Source of the DNA: Hepsetus odoe | Taxonomy: Eukaryota; Chordata; Actinopteri; Characiformes; Hepsetidae | Assembly: GCA_017165825.1 (NCBI GenBank) | Contig: CM029370.1 | Location: forward strand, 25,237,047-25,301,046 | DNA length: 64,000 nucleotides | Direction: 5' to 3' | In this document: in pieces, positions 13,051-26,066 of the stretch | How the letters are laid out: each line of letters starts with the position of its first letter | How positions within the stretch are numbered: the stretch's first letter is position 1 | Notes under the pieces: generated by a model | What the model saw: only the letters and a program-made list of their open reading frames with translations | Database searches by the model: none | Told to the model about the DNA's origin: nothing | Translations under genes and position numbers: made by a program

Positions 13051-13706
13051 AGATGTCATTGTAAAATAATCTAATAAAATCTGAACAAATATACTGTTAA
13101 TAGAGACGCCAAAGTCAGCGTAGCAAATGATTCTGCCTGATACGGTAAACCTACCCACAGTGCATCTCTTCCTGCTGCTAGAGATTTAACACTGCATTTA
13201 CTGACTGTATCTAGTTTTATTGAGACACCACCAGATTCAGGAATTCTTGCCATACCGAATATGATCCGGCTACAGCATACACAACATTATTTAGCACTCA
13301 ACGCATAACTACTAGCAACATATTTCACAGCGGAACGAAACTATTACTCTCAGGGCTCACTGGCCAAGGTGCCACAACACAAGGGGCAAATTCCTCAGTT
13401 TTGTTACTCAATTTAGAGATAGATATTCATGCCATCGTTACGGCTTTTGGATTTTCGTTGTCGGCTGAGCATCCAGGCCACATATGGGACTAGTTAAGTG
13501 AAACGAGAAGAGGCGTGGGGACCACACAAGGCAGTGTGATCCCTTCTCACTCATACACATTCATATTAGACTCTAGGATGGCGAATCCACATCCAATTGT
13601 TGATGACATAAATGACCGTGGCCCACATCCTGGAAAATTTTAATCAGGAGAGCTAACTGTTATGATCCCCTCTGCGCCACTCCTACCACCCCCACAACCA
13701 CTATGA

Positions 13707-13724
13707 ACACACACACACACACAC
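13707..13724 (+). repeat. AC microsatellite
   Basis: A short uninterrupted AC run. Confidence 0.9.
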
Positions 13725-16279
13725 ATTCACTCACTCCCTCACTCACTCACCCCTGAGGTCCTGCTGAAGGCTTGAAGGCATGGTGGTTTAAGCTTAAGAT
13801 TCCCAAGATTCCCCACAACATAGCAGCAATGCTTTAGAGAGTTTCTGCAGCTTGTTATGGAAGATGCCTGGGATGGTTCCTCTAGTGTATATTTTCATTT
13901 AGTCTGAATGCTTGGCACACTCTCATCATAAACAGAAGCCTAGGTAGACATAGATAGAATAGTTGCTTTGCCCTCTGTGTGATGATAGAAACCCTTCATT
14001 AAGTTATCTTATTAACATAGCTGAGAGGCAATTTTATGGTCCCAAACCAATTAATGTAAGGTGGCTGGAGATTTACTGACAAGCAATGAGCTATACATTT
14101 TTTCTGTGTCTGAGGTAATTCTCATCAATGTTCTCCTAAAAACTATAATCTATTTCCATATAGTGTCCATTTTGCATGCATTTATCAAACATTTTACTAA
14201 TAAATAAAATGTTAGTTTAATTTAATAAGGAGCAGTTCAGAAACAATGTCCTACTGCCACGTGTGCCTGCCTTCAGCTTCCTATTTGGAAGCATTGTGTG
14301 ATAGTGAGCAACGGATGAACCACTCTTGGTTCCTCAAAGAACAGATTTGAAAGAGATTTGTCCAGTGTGCTCTTCCCCCTTTCATCCCAAGTGCTGTAAT
14401 TTGTAAACGTGAGGAACCTTTTAAAGACTTAAAGAACCTCTATATAATATTTTGCCTATTTTACATATTCCTCAAGAACCGTTACACCATTTGAAGGTTT
14501 TAGAAGGTTCTAAACCCACTCTCACTTCTTTTTAAAAAAATCTCATAGAAGCCGTTCATTGAAAGGGTCTGTATGGAACCAAAAGGGTAGCTTGAAGGGA
14601 GGATTCGGCCATGAATGAACTGGGATAAAACTGAAATCCATGAAAAGATTCTTTACACTCAAACTTCCCATTTCATATACAAACGTTGTTTGTTTGGTTT
14701 TTTTTTTTGTTTTTTAAACCCCACCTTTTGAAATGATCTTTTATCTCAATTGCACCAGTTTTATTGCTCCAGATAGGAGGTTTAAATAAGAGGTTAAAAA
14801 ATTTCCATGCACTGTTTGCTGAAATGTGCTAAGTGTGCTAAATAGCAGGAGCACTGACTGAATGGCTGAAAAAAGATTCTATTGTTGAGTCACTTTGTTG
14901 CAGAATCCTTCAAATGAACTGATTTAATATTAATCCAGCAGACTTTTTTATCATTGCTTTTATATGTCCTCTTATATGTCTTGTTTGATTTCTGATGTCT
15001 GGTCCCAAAGCAGCTGTCAAACACATACTGTTTTGCAGCCAACTTGTGAGTATTGCATTCTCCCCACGTCTGTCATGCACCTTGTTTCCAAGTATGGTCA
15101 CTATGAGCAAGCTGTCACTGGGGGCCTTTGTGAGAAATTAATGGCCGACAGAGAAGGGCAAAAGAGTCGGGACAGCTGCCTCTGCCGCCACCAGAGAGGG
15201 CTACTCCGCCTCCTCCACCGTTACTTCTTGAAGTTTGTTTTTCTGTCAGTGTGATTGTGCTGTCTTTTATATCTTCTCAGTCTCTGTCTCTTCTTGTGTC
15301 TACCTGCTCGTTGATCAGAACTTTGGGGTTACTTGAATTATTAAAAATGGGTATTTTTATAATCAATAGCTATGTAGACATTGTAGACCTAAGCAAAAAC
15401 TACACACTAAAATATATTTTTACATGCTGCACAGAAATGCTGTAGATTCATGAAGAGAACAGCAGATTGCAGTCTAAACTGGTGCAGGTCTTGTTGTCTC
15501 TAGACAGTATTTTCTGGTTTTGTTAGCATTTATGATCTCTACTATAAAATATGGTATCCAAATCCCAATTAATATGTTATTATTGTAACCTTGATAGTGT
15601 GTTCTGTTACCTTTATTTTAGATTGAATAGACATATGGTTACTAATGTCTTTTATGCCTGGTGTAAGTACAGTAACTGCTTGAAAGAGAGGAGTCTACTA
15701 TACTGTTGCAAAAATCATGCGATAGTTCCATCGCTTCATGAACGTTCAAGCATATGGTACTCAAACCTCGAGGAATTTGCGGTTTGAATTTTTTCTTTGA
15801 CACCTTCACATTCCCCCCCATCACTCAGTGTGTGGTCATTTGTTAGTTGACATAACCAAACTGGCAGGTATTGTTCTCTTCCAATCGTGTTGAACTACCT
15901 GCTGACAGATGTTATTGCGTCATGAAAAATTAATTAATTGGAACTGGACACAACTAAATTGGGTAAGATACTGAGGTAAAAAAAAAGTGTAACAATGAAT
16001 GATTAATACCGTAAAAGTAGTGTTAATAAAAGATTCAGTTTCAGTTTAATAATGCATGGTTGTATAATGTTTCATTGAAATTAAATTGTTATAAAATTTA
16101 TATGAATCATTTAATATTCTGTAAAAACGCATTTACAAACATTTAATTTATCTCAGTAATTTTCAAATATAAGGCATTCTTAATTTTAATCCTTCTTAAT
16201 ACTTTTTTGAGTCATTATAGAATCCTCTATCACTCAGTTCATCATTCAGAACCCACTTTTTAGAATTACATTTAAAAAA

Positions 16280-16640
16280 ATTGCATGTGTGCAGGCCGAG
16301 CATATTAGTGTCGTTTTAAATATGCACCTTTTTTATTTCATTGAAAGCATCCTCATTCCCAGTCTCCATGCATAGCCATGCAGAAGTAAAATAACACAGA
16401 ACTTCAGGTTATGTGCATCAGGAACCCTTTGGTGCAGGGCACTTGGACCTCTCTGCAGAGCATGTAAGGTGAGATGTTTGTCCGGAGGAGGCTTTTGCAG
16501 GAGGTGCTCCAACTCCAGCCAAATGTCCTTTCACATTCAGCAAGCCATGGCAGCAGCTAAGTCATGCGAACACTGGGAGAGCAGACAGCCGTCGATTTAA
16601 ACACATCTGTCCACACTGACCCCTATAAATACACCACAAG
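16280..16640. promoter_or_regulatory. Possible conserved non-coding element
   Basis: Unique sequence of mixed composition with no credible frame, including TTAAATATGCACC and CATGCATAGCCATGC motifs. Listed only as a candidate. Confidence 0.18.
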
Positions 16641-17379
16641 TGTGACTAGAGGGATGAGACTAGGCTGAAATTCCAGTCCTGGCACGCCAATGGGTTACCT
16701 TTTAAACAATCATATATACATTAATAGATAACACTGACATACACTGTCATACATTTAGCAGCACAGTCATGCAGTGCTGTCGGTGCATTTTATAGCCAAA
16801 AAAAAATGGGAGTCTGATTTTGTCAGAGTTTTTTTGGAGAAACACTGTCTCTGTTAAACGATGCCACTTTCTCAAATACTTTGACTCTGACAATGGGATT
16901 CAGTGTGCTTAAAGTTCTTTCTTATTTGCTGAATGATGGCTGTGTTTTTAGATGAAATGAGGGGGTTTTCGGAAGGAAGATGTGCCGTTCCCCAGCCCTA
17001 ATGGTCCTGAATAAAAGAGGTGCTGAAACGAGTATCTCAATGGAGGGTTCAGAGAGCAAGGACACAAGCCTGCCCATTTGGTTTGTACAGACTTGTAAGG
17101 GCAGTTAAATCTCATTTATATTGTGCCACATTGTCCACCGCATGTGACTGCACTGCACTGAAGAATATAGACACAGAAACAGTCTCTGTCCTTTGTTGTA
17201 CTGTGTTAGAGAGCTTCAAACTATGTAATAAGAGAGATTTAGAATATGTAATAAGGATAATGTCTCAGTCAAATTTGAAATGACGTCCTCAGTGATAGTC
17301 CTGCAACATGTCTTTTCTAATATGCTGAAAGATGCATTTGCACAAAGTGTGGATTTTTTAGGATTCCTAGTGCTTTATA

Positions 17380-17630
17380 ATAGAAATGCAAATGAAGTTT
17401 ATAAAGTGTATTTGATCAAATTTGTGTCATATGGATGATATCGCATGAGCAATCGATCTTAATTAGCTGACTTTAATGCTTAGTGATATCACTGGTCCGG
17501 GGAACTTATCATCTCTAAAGCAGTGTAATTCTGACAGTTAGCAAATATGCACCTTTATTTCACAACTTCGCAAATCTTCATGAGGGGGTACCCCCACCCC
17601 TTTTGTCCCCCTCCCATTCTTCAGCTACCC
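17380..17630. promoter_or_regulatory. Possible conserved non-coding element
   Basis: Unique sequence with TTAATTAGCTG, TGATATCAC and TATGCACC motifs, followed by a C-rich stretch. Regulatory role inferred only from texture. Confidence 0.2.
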
Positions 17631-18811
17631 TCATAAAGCTGTTGATCCCCCCCCCCCAAACACACACCCAGCTGTCTCCCAGATCACAGCACAGGCTGGT
17701 GATGGATGGCACATGACCATGACACTGCCTCGCCGCCATGCACGCCTTTGTTGGAAGTGAGCATGTGTTGTTACAAGCGGCCCGCCCTAATTTTAACTGC
17801 TAATGGGTTCGGCCCTGCCTGGATCCTGGTTCTTGCCAGAAATAGGCTACTGACTGACAGTCATGGGTTTGACAAGAAGCTGGGCCTCTGGCCAAAACAC
17901 ATTTGAGCCAGGTGGAATTTCTTGCCCCTGTGAAAATGTAGCGCTAATAACTTGGTCTGTGATTTCTACCATCCCATGTTCTGTCTGCCCTTTTGTAACC
18001 TGGGCACGCTGTTCTTCAGCCCTAAAACCTCTCCTGACTCCTTCAGAGGCGGCTGCAGGATGGAATATACCAACTATATAACACACAAGGTGATGTGTGG
18101 CAGTTGACACTGGGTGATTGGGTGCCCTGCATTTTTGTCATTAGTCAAAATACTAAGTACTTTTACACAGGACTGGCAAAGAGGGGGCTGACTGGATTTA
18201 GGTCATAACACAAATAATTACGTTAAATATGTGCTATCAACGGAATGCTTTCTCAAAGACCCAACAACAACTCATAAATCAACATCTGGCAAATACCAGG
18301 CATCAAACCTACATTCCTGTCTATCATATCACAAGTGAACAGCATTGTGCAAATGTCACAGGTACATAAGCAAACTTTGTGACAAAATTTTTTTTTACCT
18401 TTTCCAAAAAATATAATTAGAATAAAGTCAAATGAAGCTAAGTTCAGTTAAAAGTTATATAAATGTCTTCCTTAAGTAGTTTACACCATATGAGTTGGTT
18501 TTAATATAGTCTCCATGGTCCATCGCGCAGTAAACTGTACACCTCCATCTGCAGCACTGATTAGCCAAATTAGGTATTGAACAGGAACTACTGATCATAC
18601 TAGGATTCCCAACGAGGGGTAAAACAAGATATTGAAATACATAAAATGATGACTTACTGTACATACTGGCTTTATTTCATCATCATTTCCCCTGAAACTG
18701 AAACTGAAAACTAGAAGGTTACAGTGCAAAAAAAGACCTACGAAAATTGCTGTGAACTAAAAACACAATGGTACACTGAGCTGTCAAAATTCTATGTATA
18801 ACTATCAACTA

Positions 18812-19370
18812 CAGTACTGTGCAAATGTTTTAGGCAGGTGTGAAAAAATGCTGTGAACAAAAAATGCTTTTAAAAATGGAAGTGTTAATCATTTATTTTC
18901 ATCAGTCAACAAAATGCAGTGAATGAACAAAAGAGAAATCTAAATCAAATCAATATTTGGTGTGACCACCCTTTGCCTTCAAAACAGCATCAATTCTTCT
19001 AGGTACACTTGCACACAGTTTTTGAAGGAACTCGGCTGGTAGGCTGTTCCAAACATCTTGGAGAACTAACCCCAGATCTTCTGTGGATGTAGCTTCCTCA
19101 CATCCTTCTGTCTCTTCATGTAATCCAGACACACTGGATGATGTTGAGATCAGGGCTCTGTGGGGCCAGAAGAACTGATGCTGGTTTGAAGGCAAAAGGT
19201 AGAAACACCAAATACTGATTGTATTGATTTGTAATTTTGATTTTTCTTTTGTTCGCTCATTTTGCATTTTGTAAATTGCTAAAAATAAACAATCATTATT
19301 TATATTTCTGAAAGCATTCTTTGTTTACAGCATTTTTTCCCCACCTGCCCAAAACTTTTGGACAGTACTG
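18812..19370 (-). mobile_element. Foldback Tc1-type MITE, copy A
   Basis: Terminal inverted repeats start CAGTACTGTGCAAATG on the left and end with the inverted equivalent on the right, both flanked by TA (18810-18811 and 19371-19372). Inversion extends far inwards: about 200 bp of the left arm recurs inverted in the right arm. Read on the - strand the left arm encodes a transposase tail (VPRRIDAVLKAKGGHTKY). The element is 559 bp and non-coding overall. Confidence 0.85.
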
Positions 19371-19375
19371 TATAT

Positions 19376-19470
19376 TAAAAATCTCTTAAAGAACCCCTTT
19401 TAAATTTTTGTAGGAATCACTTCTGGTTCACTAAAGAGCCTTTCAATGGAAGAACCATTCCTGTAAATGA
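19376..19470. repeat. GGTTC/AGAACC-type repeat fragment
   Basis: TTAAAGAACCCC, CTGGTTCACTAAAGAGCC and GGAAGAACCATTCC resemble the family described at about 12.6 kb. It lies directly beside the foldback MITE. Confidence 0.35.
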
Positions 19471-19544
19471 GATATGTAAGTGTGAAGCACATCTACATAA
19501 TATAAATATTCCTATAGCAGTGTGACAGCAGTATTATTTTAAGT

Positions 19545-19797
19545 AGGATGCGTTGTTTAGGGAGTTTGTCCACAGGATCGGAAAATTGTGGGTTCAAACC
19601 CCTTACAAGTAGGTTGCCCTGAGGTACCCGTGAGCAAGGTACTGTCCCCGCCACTGTTCCCCAGGTGCTTTCACAGCTGCCCCCTGCTGCACGGTGTTTG
19701 TGTGCATGGGTTAAATGCAGAGGTTCAATTTCATTTTGGTTCACTGTGTGCTGTGCTGTGACCTCGCAATGAAAAGAATAGTCACTTTCACTTTTCA
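19545..19797 (+). mobile_element. tRNA-derived SINE
   Basis: The head TTTAGGGAGTTTGTCCACAG, B-box GGGTTCAAACCCC, body GAGCAAGGTACTGTCCCCGC, CTGCCCCCTGCTGCACGG, GGGTTAAATGCAGAGGTTC and end ATGAAAAGAATAGTCAC match the family. A 164-codon reverse frame here is a shadow of it. Confidence 0.9.
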
Positions 19798-21300
19798 TTT
19801 CTTGTCGACTGGAAGGCAGTCTGAGATTTCCTGTACATTTGTCCAAAACAAAAGAGGAGACCTTGCAATGAATATAAGACTTTTTACTTTCAAACAATCC
19901 AAACAAATCACCCAAGACTTTTAGAACTTCTTTAATTCTCTCATCGCACTTATAGTTGTCAGCCATGTCAAAGTGAAACCATAACACTCACAATTGAGAA
20001 TAATTTGCAAGATTGATAACTTCTTTCTATTACAGATTAATTCATTTTTGAATCTTTGGAACAACTAAACTAGAATAAGGACTTAACAGTGGCACACCAG
20101 TCATGGAATTTTCAAGATCTTCCCAGCACAAACTGCACGAGTGCTTTCAATGCTCCTGAGATGGCCGAACACCTCTTCTGTGTCGTATGGTTATTCATGA
20201 ATTTAAATGGTTGGCCTTGCTTTTCTCAGTGGTAAGAATAACTTGAAGGGAATGAAAGGAAAAATTGCATTTTACCAGACAGAACGACACATGACACTCC
20301 TCTATTGACTTTGAATGTCTGGACAAGAATAAAAAAAAAAAAAATTAACACAACCCATTCTCAGTAAATGGAAACAATCAGTTCCTGTAATTAAACGCCA
20401 GTTTGAATAGAAAGTGATTAAGACTTATGTGAGTCTCCTTCCTGGCACATTTCTGATATTGAGTTAACACTGGGGGCTAATCAGTTTTATTCAAGCTGGA
20501 GGTCATGAAAAATGTCTTTCTCTGTGTTTGGACTATGGGCTTTTATCAAGAGGTATCTCTTTTTTTAGGTATCTCTAAACTAACAATAGTGTTTATTCTG
20601 GGTTATTTTTTTTATTTTAGTCACACAATTAGACTTAATTAATTACACTTATGCACATTTCTGTAATATACAAAACATACATGTATGCCTACTTTAAGGT
20701 ACATGGACTGACAACAAGTTATTTAATATAAATATTAGTTTTTATGTATTTAAACAATTACATATTAGCCAAAAAATGCCTGCGTGTGCAAATAGGTAAA
20801 AAAAATGTAATCATTAAATATTTCAGTCAGCATTATCCAACAATACATTTTCAAAGGCAAAACAATTTTGTGTGCAAACATTTTTAAGAAAAAGAAAGAC
20901 TGAAATACGTTGTTTGCATCATTAATTAAACCCCTGTTCTCTAAAAGCTCAAAACATACAGTTTTATAAAAAAATGCCTGATAATGACACAATTGCCTCT
21001 GAATTGGATACCTTTCATTTCTAATTGTGAACCCCTTATTTTCTTGTACACTGTATAGAAAGTGCATAAATGTGGTTTAGATCTTTAAGCTCTGTGCTCA
21101 ACAGACATGGTTGGGGAGTGTTCAATGCATGGTGAGTTATTGCTGATAGCTGCTCAAATGCTCTTGCTTCAGCCAGACTGCAGCCTGTACTTGCCTCAGC
21201 AGGAGTAGAGTCACCATTTCCTCATAAAATAATTGCTGACCCTTCACTGTTGTGTTGTGGCTGGGCAGCTAGACTATAGAATAATTTAGATTCACCATGT
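19798..21300. other. Gene-free spacer
   Basis: AT-rich sequence with poly-A near 20331-20344. No coding exon or repeat family recognised. Confidence 0.5.
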
Positions 21301-21301
21301 A

Positions 21302-21535
21302 GCCCTTTGGCACAGTGGTGGTCCAGTGGTTAAACACAAAGGTCAAAGTATGAGCAAAAGTGTGATTCCCGGATAAGCAGTTTAGCTGACGTACCCTTGA
21401 GGTGGCCACTGCTCGCCAGATGTATGTATGGCTGCCGACTGTTCCACTTAAATGCTAATGTTAAATGCAAAGATAGTATTTTTGTGGTGCACTGTGTGTG
21501 TTCACAATGACAAATAGTCACTAGGAACTGTTTTG
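21302..21535 (+). mobile_element. tRNA-derived SINE, diverged
   Basis: The head GTGGTGGTCCAGTGGTTAAA, B-box GTGATTCCCGG, ACCCTTGAGGTGGCCACTGC and the tail AATGACAAATAGTCACT match the family. The body is rearranged or partly deleted. Confidence 0.75.
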
Positions 21536-21657
21536 TTTACCTGCCATAAGTAGACTTATATATATTAAGGTGAAGCACTGATATAAAAGTGCTTATGTGA
21601 GTGAAGTGGTCACTTGGTGTCCTCTTGACTTTAATCTATTACTGTTGCTACTTCAAT

Positions 21658-21900
21658 AGGGCAGCGGTGGCCTAGTGGTTAGGGAGTTGCCCCCAGATTG
21701 GAAGATTGTGGGTACAGTTCCCCTCATCAGTAGGTTGAGGTACCGTTCAGCAAGGTACCGCCCCTGTCACTCACCCCAGGTGCTTTCAATAGCTGCCCCC
21801 TGCTGCATGTGTGTGTGTATGGGTGAAACGCAGAGGTTGAATTTTGTATTTTTGTGCTGTGCTGCGTTTCACAATGACAAGAATAGTCACTTTCACTTCA
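21658..21900 (+). mobile_element. tRNA-derived SINE
   Basis: The head GGGCAGCGGTGGCCTAGTGG is intact. The B-box is weak, followed by GCAAGGTACCGCCCCTGTCA, CTGCCCCCTGCTGCATG, GGGTGAAACGCAGAGG and AATGACAAGAATAGTCAC. It lies about 120 bp after another copy in the same orientation. Confidence 0.92.
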
Positions 21901-22049
21901 CTTCAATAATTTTCAATCTGTTCTGTAGACCTTCTTTTCTAACCAGGTTGTGCGTCAGGATAGTCAGTTGGCTTAGACATTCAAAAAACAGGAGTATCCA
22001 TTTGCACTTCCTTTTGCCACCATCAGTATAATGTGGTAAGATTTGGAGA

Positions 22050-22295
22050 AAAAGTTAGAGAAGTAAGGTTGTGTTGGTTTGCACGTGTCCAGAGGAGAGA
22101 CACGGGAGGAGGATGTTGAAGATGGAGCTGCCAGGAAAGAAGATAAGAGGAAGTCAAAGAGGAGGTTTATGGACGTGGTGAGAGAGGATATGCAGATGGT
22201 CAGTTTGAAGGAGGAAGATGAAGAGGAACAGAAGAAATGGAAATGTATGATCCACTGTAGTGACCCCTAAACGGGAGCAGCCAAAAGAAGAAGGA
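22050..22295 (+). mobile_element. 3' end of a non-LTR retrotransposon with AAG tail
   Basis: A short + frame ends KRRFMDVVREDMQMVSLKEE, then a KKWKCMIHCSDP-type terminus. This is followed by AGTGACCCCTAAACGGGAGC, AGCCAAAAGAAGAAGG. The same 3' end occurs at 49.82-49.98 kb. Its clade is not certain (RTE-like). Confidence 0.8.
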
Positions 22296-22568
22296 ATATT
22301 ATGGTAAGAGAACATCTGGCAGAAAGGATGCAATAATTGAGGGCATGTTGACAGCTAAACATCCTTCGACTGTGCCCTAGACTACCCTCCAAGAAATTGT
22401 CCTTTTGCTAAGAATGACATAATTTTATGAACTTACCAGAGGGCTTTCTTCACTTTTTGCACCTTTAAAATGGCTGTGGCCAAAGATATTGCTGTGACTG
22501 TGAGTAGTGTCACTGCAATAAAGAAGGAAAGAGAAAGGGTTACGCGTTAGACAGTATGAGGTAGAATC

Positions 22569-22862
22569 ATAAAAGAAGGACATGAGGACAAGGTTTCTTT
22601 CGTATAGTACCTGCTTTTGCAGTTGTGTATTCCAACAGGGTCAACAGGCTCACCTTCCCAGATGGAATCAGAGTTGATGTATAAAGGCCAGGTAACTGTT
22701 GAGCAAGGTCCTCAAGAGCTGTAGTAAGTTGCAAAAATGCTTGCTACAGTTGTTGAAGAGTCTCCTGTTATTGTGGAAGTTCTTGATGTTGAAGTTCAAG
22801 CTGTAGTTGATTGGATCTTATCTTCTGGGCCAGTTGATGCAGGATTCTTCTCAGTTCTATTC
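22569..22862 (-). pseudogene. Decayed Gln/Leu-rich coiled-coil frame, origin unknown
   Basis: On the - strand a single frame runs about 95 codons with two stops. It starts ELRRILHQLAQKIRSNQLQL and continues through LQLTTALEDLAQQLPGLY. Leu and Gln spacing suggests a coiled coil. Both stops could be one C-to-T change from a Gln codon, as expected in a decaying gene. It could come from a mobile element or a processed copy; I do not recognise the family. Confidence 0.4.
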
Positions 22863-23544
22863 ATCATATGCCAGAGTCTTTGGTCAGGGAAATAATACTA
22901 CAACAGAGACAACTCGAATGAAGAATAAGGAAGAATGACATTGGACGTAATGGACAACAGGTATTAATATGCTGGTGTCAATATGACGAAGTAGGGCTTG
23001 CTGAGATTGATAACAAGATTTCAGATCTTTATTGTCAGTATTAAACCTAAAAAGGTTTCCAGACTATCAAACCAACTATTAATTTTTCCTGTACCACAGA
23101 AAAGATTCTTAGTTTTAATCTTAGGATTAAAGATGATACCTCTTTTAGACCTCAGCAGGTCATAGTGCAGTATTTTGACACCTATTGATAATATTCTAGG
23201 GCCAATATGCCAAGTTCCATGAGTGGCTTAATGATCTTTAATCCCTGGGATAAAACTGTGCAGCTTTTCAGCCTGTCCAACTGTCAAGTCTTAGCCAGTC
23301 AAGGCTGCTTTGAAATTCACAGTTACAGATTTCAAAAATGTGTGACCTTATTGAGCTAAATGATATCACAGATGTAAATCAAACAAAAGGGTTTAAATAC
23401 CAAGAAATATTACCACCACTCATTTGAGCTGATAAAGCCAAGTACTTATGCTAGACGACTAGGATTATGACCTTGCTAATCGTGGCTTTAGAACAACTTT
23501 TGTGCAATTTCCACATCAGACTGCAGCCCAGTTCTTTCAGGACT

Positions 23545-24187
23545 TTTGACATAATGTTTAAAAGGACTTGCCTTAGTATCCGCCAGCCTTGCAGTTAAAA
23601 AACCTTCACTGAGTCTGCCTTCATTAGTTCAAAGGTTTATAAAAGTGTATAGGCTTCAGAACTGAGACCAGGTCGCTTTCTTTGGAAAAAAAAACAAGGA
23701 CTTCTGTTTCCAGTTCCTTTATCCCAAGGGCATCGTATTTGAGCAATTTTCTGTTTCTTTTTGTTTGTCCTCCTTTAAGATTAAGTCACTTTTCATTATA
23801 ACAAATCATTAAAATATGATAAGAAGCAGAAGGCATTGGGTGAAGGGGTTCTTGATGTGGAACCTTATGCATCAGTGCACATTCTGGGTGATTAGCTCTG
23901 ATGTGATGTGATGTGATCGCCACCTATGGCAGTGTAAACACATACAATTTGTTGTGTGAACGCTAAAGCATCCCAAGGTCTCTCCAATCACAAATAAATG
24001 TATCTTTAAGAAACATTTTAGCTTATATTTAATTTAAGCTATTGCTGTCAGAAAGCTGGTTTATAGAATCTGGGTTTGCGAAGTCAGAGGCAAAGAAAAC
24101 TCCCTAAAGCTGGTGGGAGAAATTTTGGAAAAAACTACTGCTCAAAAGGGAATCCATCCCCCTCTAATTGCAAATATCTTTACAGGA
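23545..24187. repeat. Tandem duplication, unit 1
   Basis: The unit starts near AATGTTTAAAAGGACTTGCC, and continues through TTCACTGAGTCTGCCTTCAT, TATAAAAGTGTATAGGCTTC and TATCCCAAGGGCATC, to AACTCCCTAAAGCTGG and CCCCCTCTAATTGCAAATAT. The same order recurs in the next unit. Unit 1 has an extra GATGTGATGTGATGTGATCG stretch. Origin unknown; no recognisable protein. Confidence 0.82.
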
Positions 24188-24765
24188 ATGTTGACAATGT
24201 TTAAAGGACTTGCCTTTATGTATGCCAGCCCTGCTGCTAAAAAACCTTCACTGAGTCTGCCTTCATTAGTTCAAAGGTTTATAAAAGTGTATAGGCTTCA
24301 GGACCAGGTTGCTTTCTTTGGGAAAAACAAGGAATTCTGTTTCCAGCTCCTATATCCCAAGGGCATCCTATTTCTTTGTCCTCTGTTTTTAGTAAATAAA
24401 TATTCATTGTAATAAATTATTAAAATATCAAAGAAGAAGAAGTCATTAGGTGTAGGACTGCTAGATGGTAAACCTTTACTTATGCATGTATACACTTTTG
24501 GAATTGTAAGCAAACAGCATTTTCAGTGTGAACACTAAAGCATCCAAAAATATCTCCAGCTGTGGTTAAATGTTTGCTTAAGAAACATTTGAGATTTTGG
24601 TTCATTTAAACTATTGCTGTCGGAAAGCCACTTCACAGACTCTGAATTCGAGCTGCCAGAGGTAGCAAAAAACTCCCTAAAGCTGGAGGAAGAAACTTTG
24701 AAAAGAACCGTTGCTGAAAAAGGGATACATCCTCCTCTTTTTGCAAATGTCTTTTCATTAAATGC
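24188..24765. repeat. Tandem duplication, unit 2
   Basis: This is a direct repeat of the preceding ~640-bp unit, strongly similar but clearly diverged, and shorter because one insertion is missing. A 99-codon + frame (24113-24412) crosses the junction of the two units. It resembles no family I know. Confidence 0.82.
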
Positions 24766-26066
24766 CTTTTGAAACTATTGACTTTAGAAATTAATTTTAA
24801 GTCTACTTTTAAGGGAAGGTCAGGGCCACCAACCAGCCAAATGATTAAATAGGAATTTTCTTTTTTATTTAGCTGGTCCAGTTGTCACGAGCAACACAAT
24901 AGTAATATGAGGTCAAAATTACGATGGCTAATGTAGCGCGATTCTGACAGACAAAAACCAGATATGATGCAATAAAGTACATTTAAATTTGATGTTTAAT
25001 TATCTCCAAATGTATTTAGGAATAATTGAATTGCCACATAATCTGAATGATGGTGGTGTTAAACTGGATCTTGCATAAATCCAAAGTAATTGGTAGTTGT
25101 GGCCCTGGTACCAGGAATCAGACCTGGTTATTTTGTTGCTACTGACGTATTGTGTGCCATTAATTCAGAAGGGATGTAACTCAAGCTACTGTCTGTGGTT
25201 GTCTCACTGTGATTGTGCTGTATTACTCCAAAACCTAGAGTTTCTCCAATGAGCACCAGCTATCCAACAACAGCAGTTGGCTTCCAGAAAAAAACATGAA
25301 CATCATGGTTTGCTGGTGTTTGTGGGAGAACTCTGGGCAAGTATGCTCTGGGCTTAAGTGGCGTGTGTTAAGCGTATCTAAAGCATGGCATGGGGAGGAT
25401 GAATGGAGACAGTGTGTGTGTGTATGTGAGAGAGTGTATCTGTGAGTGTACTGTGTCTGTTAAGTGCAGTAGCAGCCAAACTTACAGCTGACACTGTGAC
25501 GGCACTGAGTGAAGAGTTTATCCGGTGTGCATAGATTTTCACATTTCTTTCCTCGACCTGGGTCAATACTTCATCACTGCCCATCAGCAACAACAGCTGG
25601 GTCACACTCTCGAATGACTCACTGGGTGACCACTTCAGTTAGGCTAGTGGCAGAAATGCCCTCTATAGTCTATCAGCAAATTTTTACTATTTACACTTTT
25701 AGATAACAGCGGCATAAGTGGGTGAGAGAGCACACTTTTGAGAATGTAAGAAACGTTTGAAATTCCAACTCGACTATTACAAAATGCTCAAATGTATATC
25801 TGATTCCCAGAGATAGGAAGTAGTGAAGCACAAATACTTCTTTACTGTACTTTCGTACTTTCAGGTATTTGTTCTTTACTTCGGTATTTACTTTTCTGAC
25901 AACCACTTTCCACGCATTACATTTTCAGTTATTTTCATTTTTATTCATACTTTTTGCTGTATTTATGCCACTGTATTATGTATTAAGACAGTGTGAGGTT
26001 CAGAATGCTTTCCACACAGAAAGCTGGTAGAAGCTGGTAGATCTTTTTACCTTTATATTCTGACTT
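24766..26066. other. Gene-free spacer
   Basis: Mixed AT-rich sequence. A GT-rich stretch lies at about 25411-25460. No exon recognised. Confidence 0.45.

Larger units (their letters stand above)
7581..18809. other. Gene-poor 5' flank, largely non-repetitive
   Basis: No coding exon is recognisable in this 11 kb. It contains a CT run at 12149-12182, a CA run at 13707-13724, and scattered GGTTCT/AGAACC-type repeat fragments at about 12.6-13.05 and 14.37-14.6 kb. Several unusually well-structured unique stretches are listed as possible regulatory DNA. The remaining open frames are short and without family resemblance. Confidence 0.55.

Noticed and set aside
19493..19987. 164-codon reverse ORF
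   Set aside because: Much of it is the antisense of the SINE at 19.55-19.80 kb.
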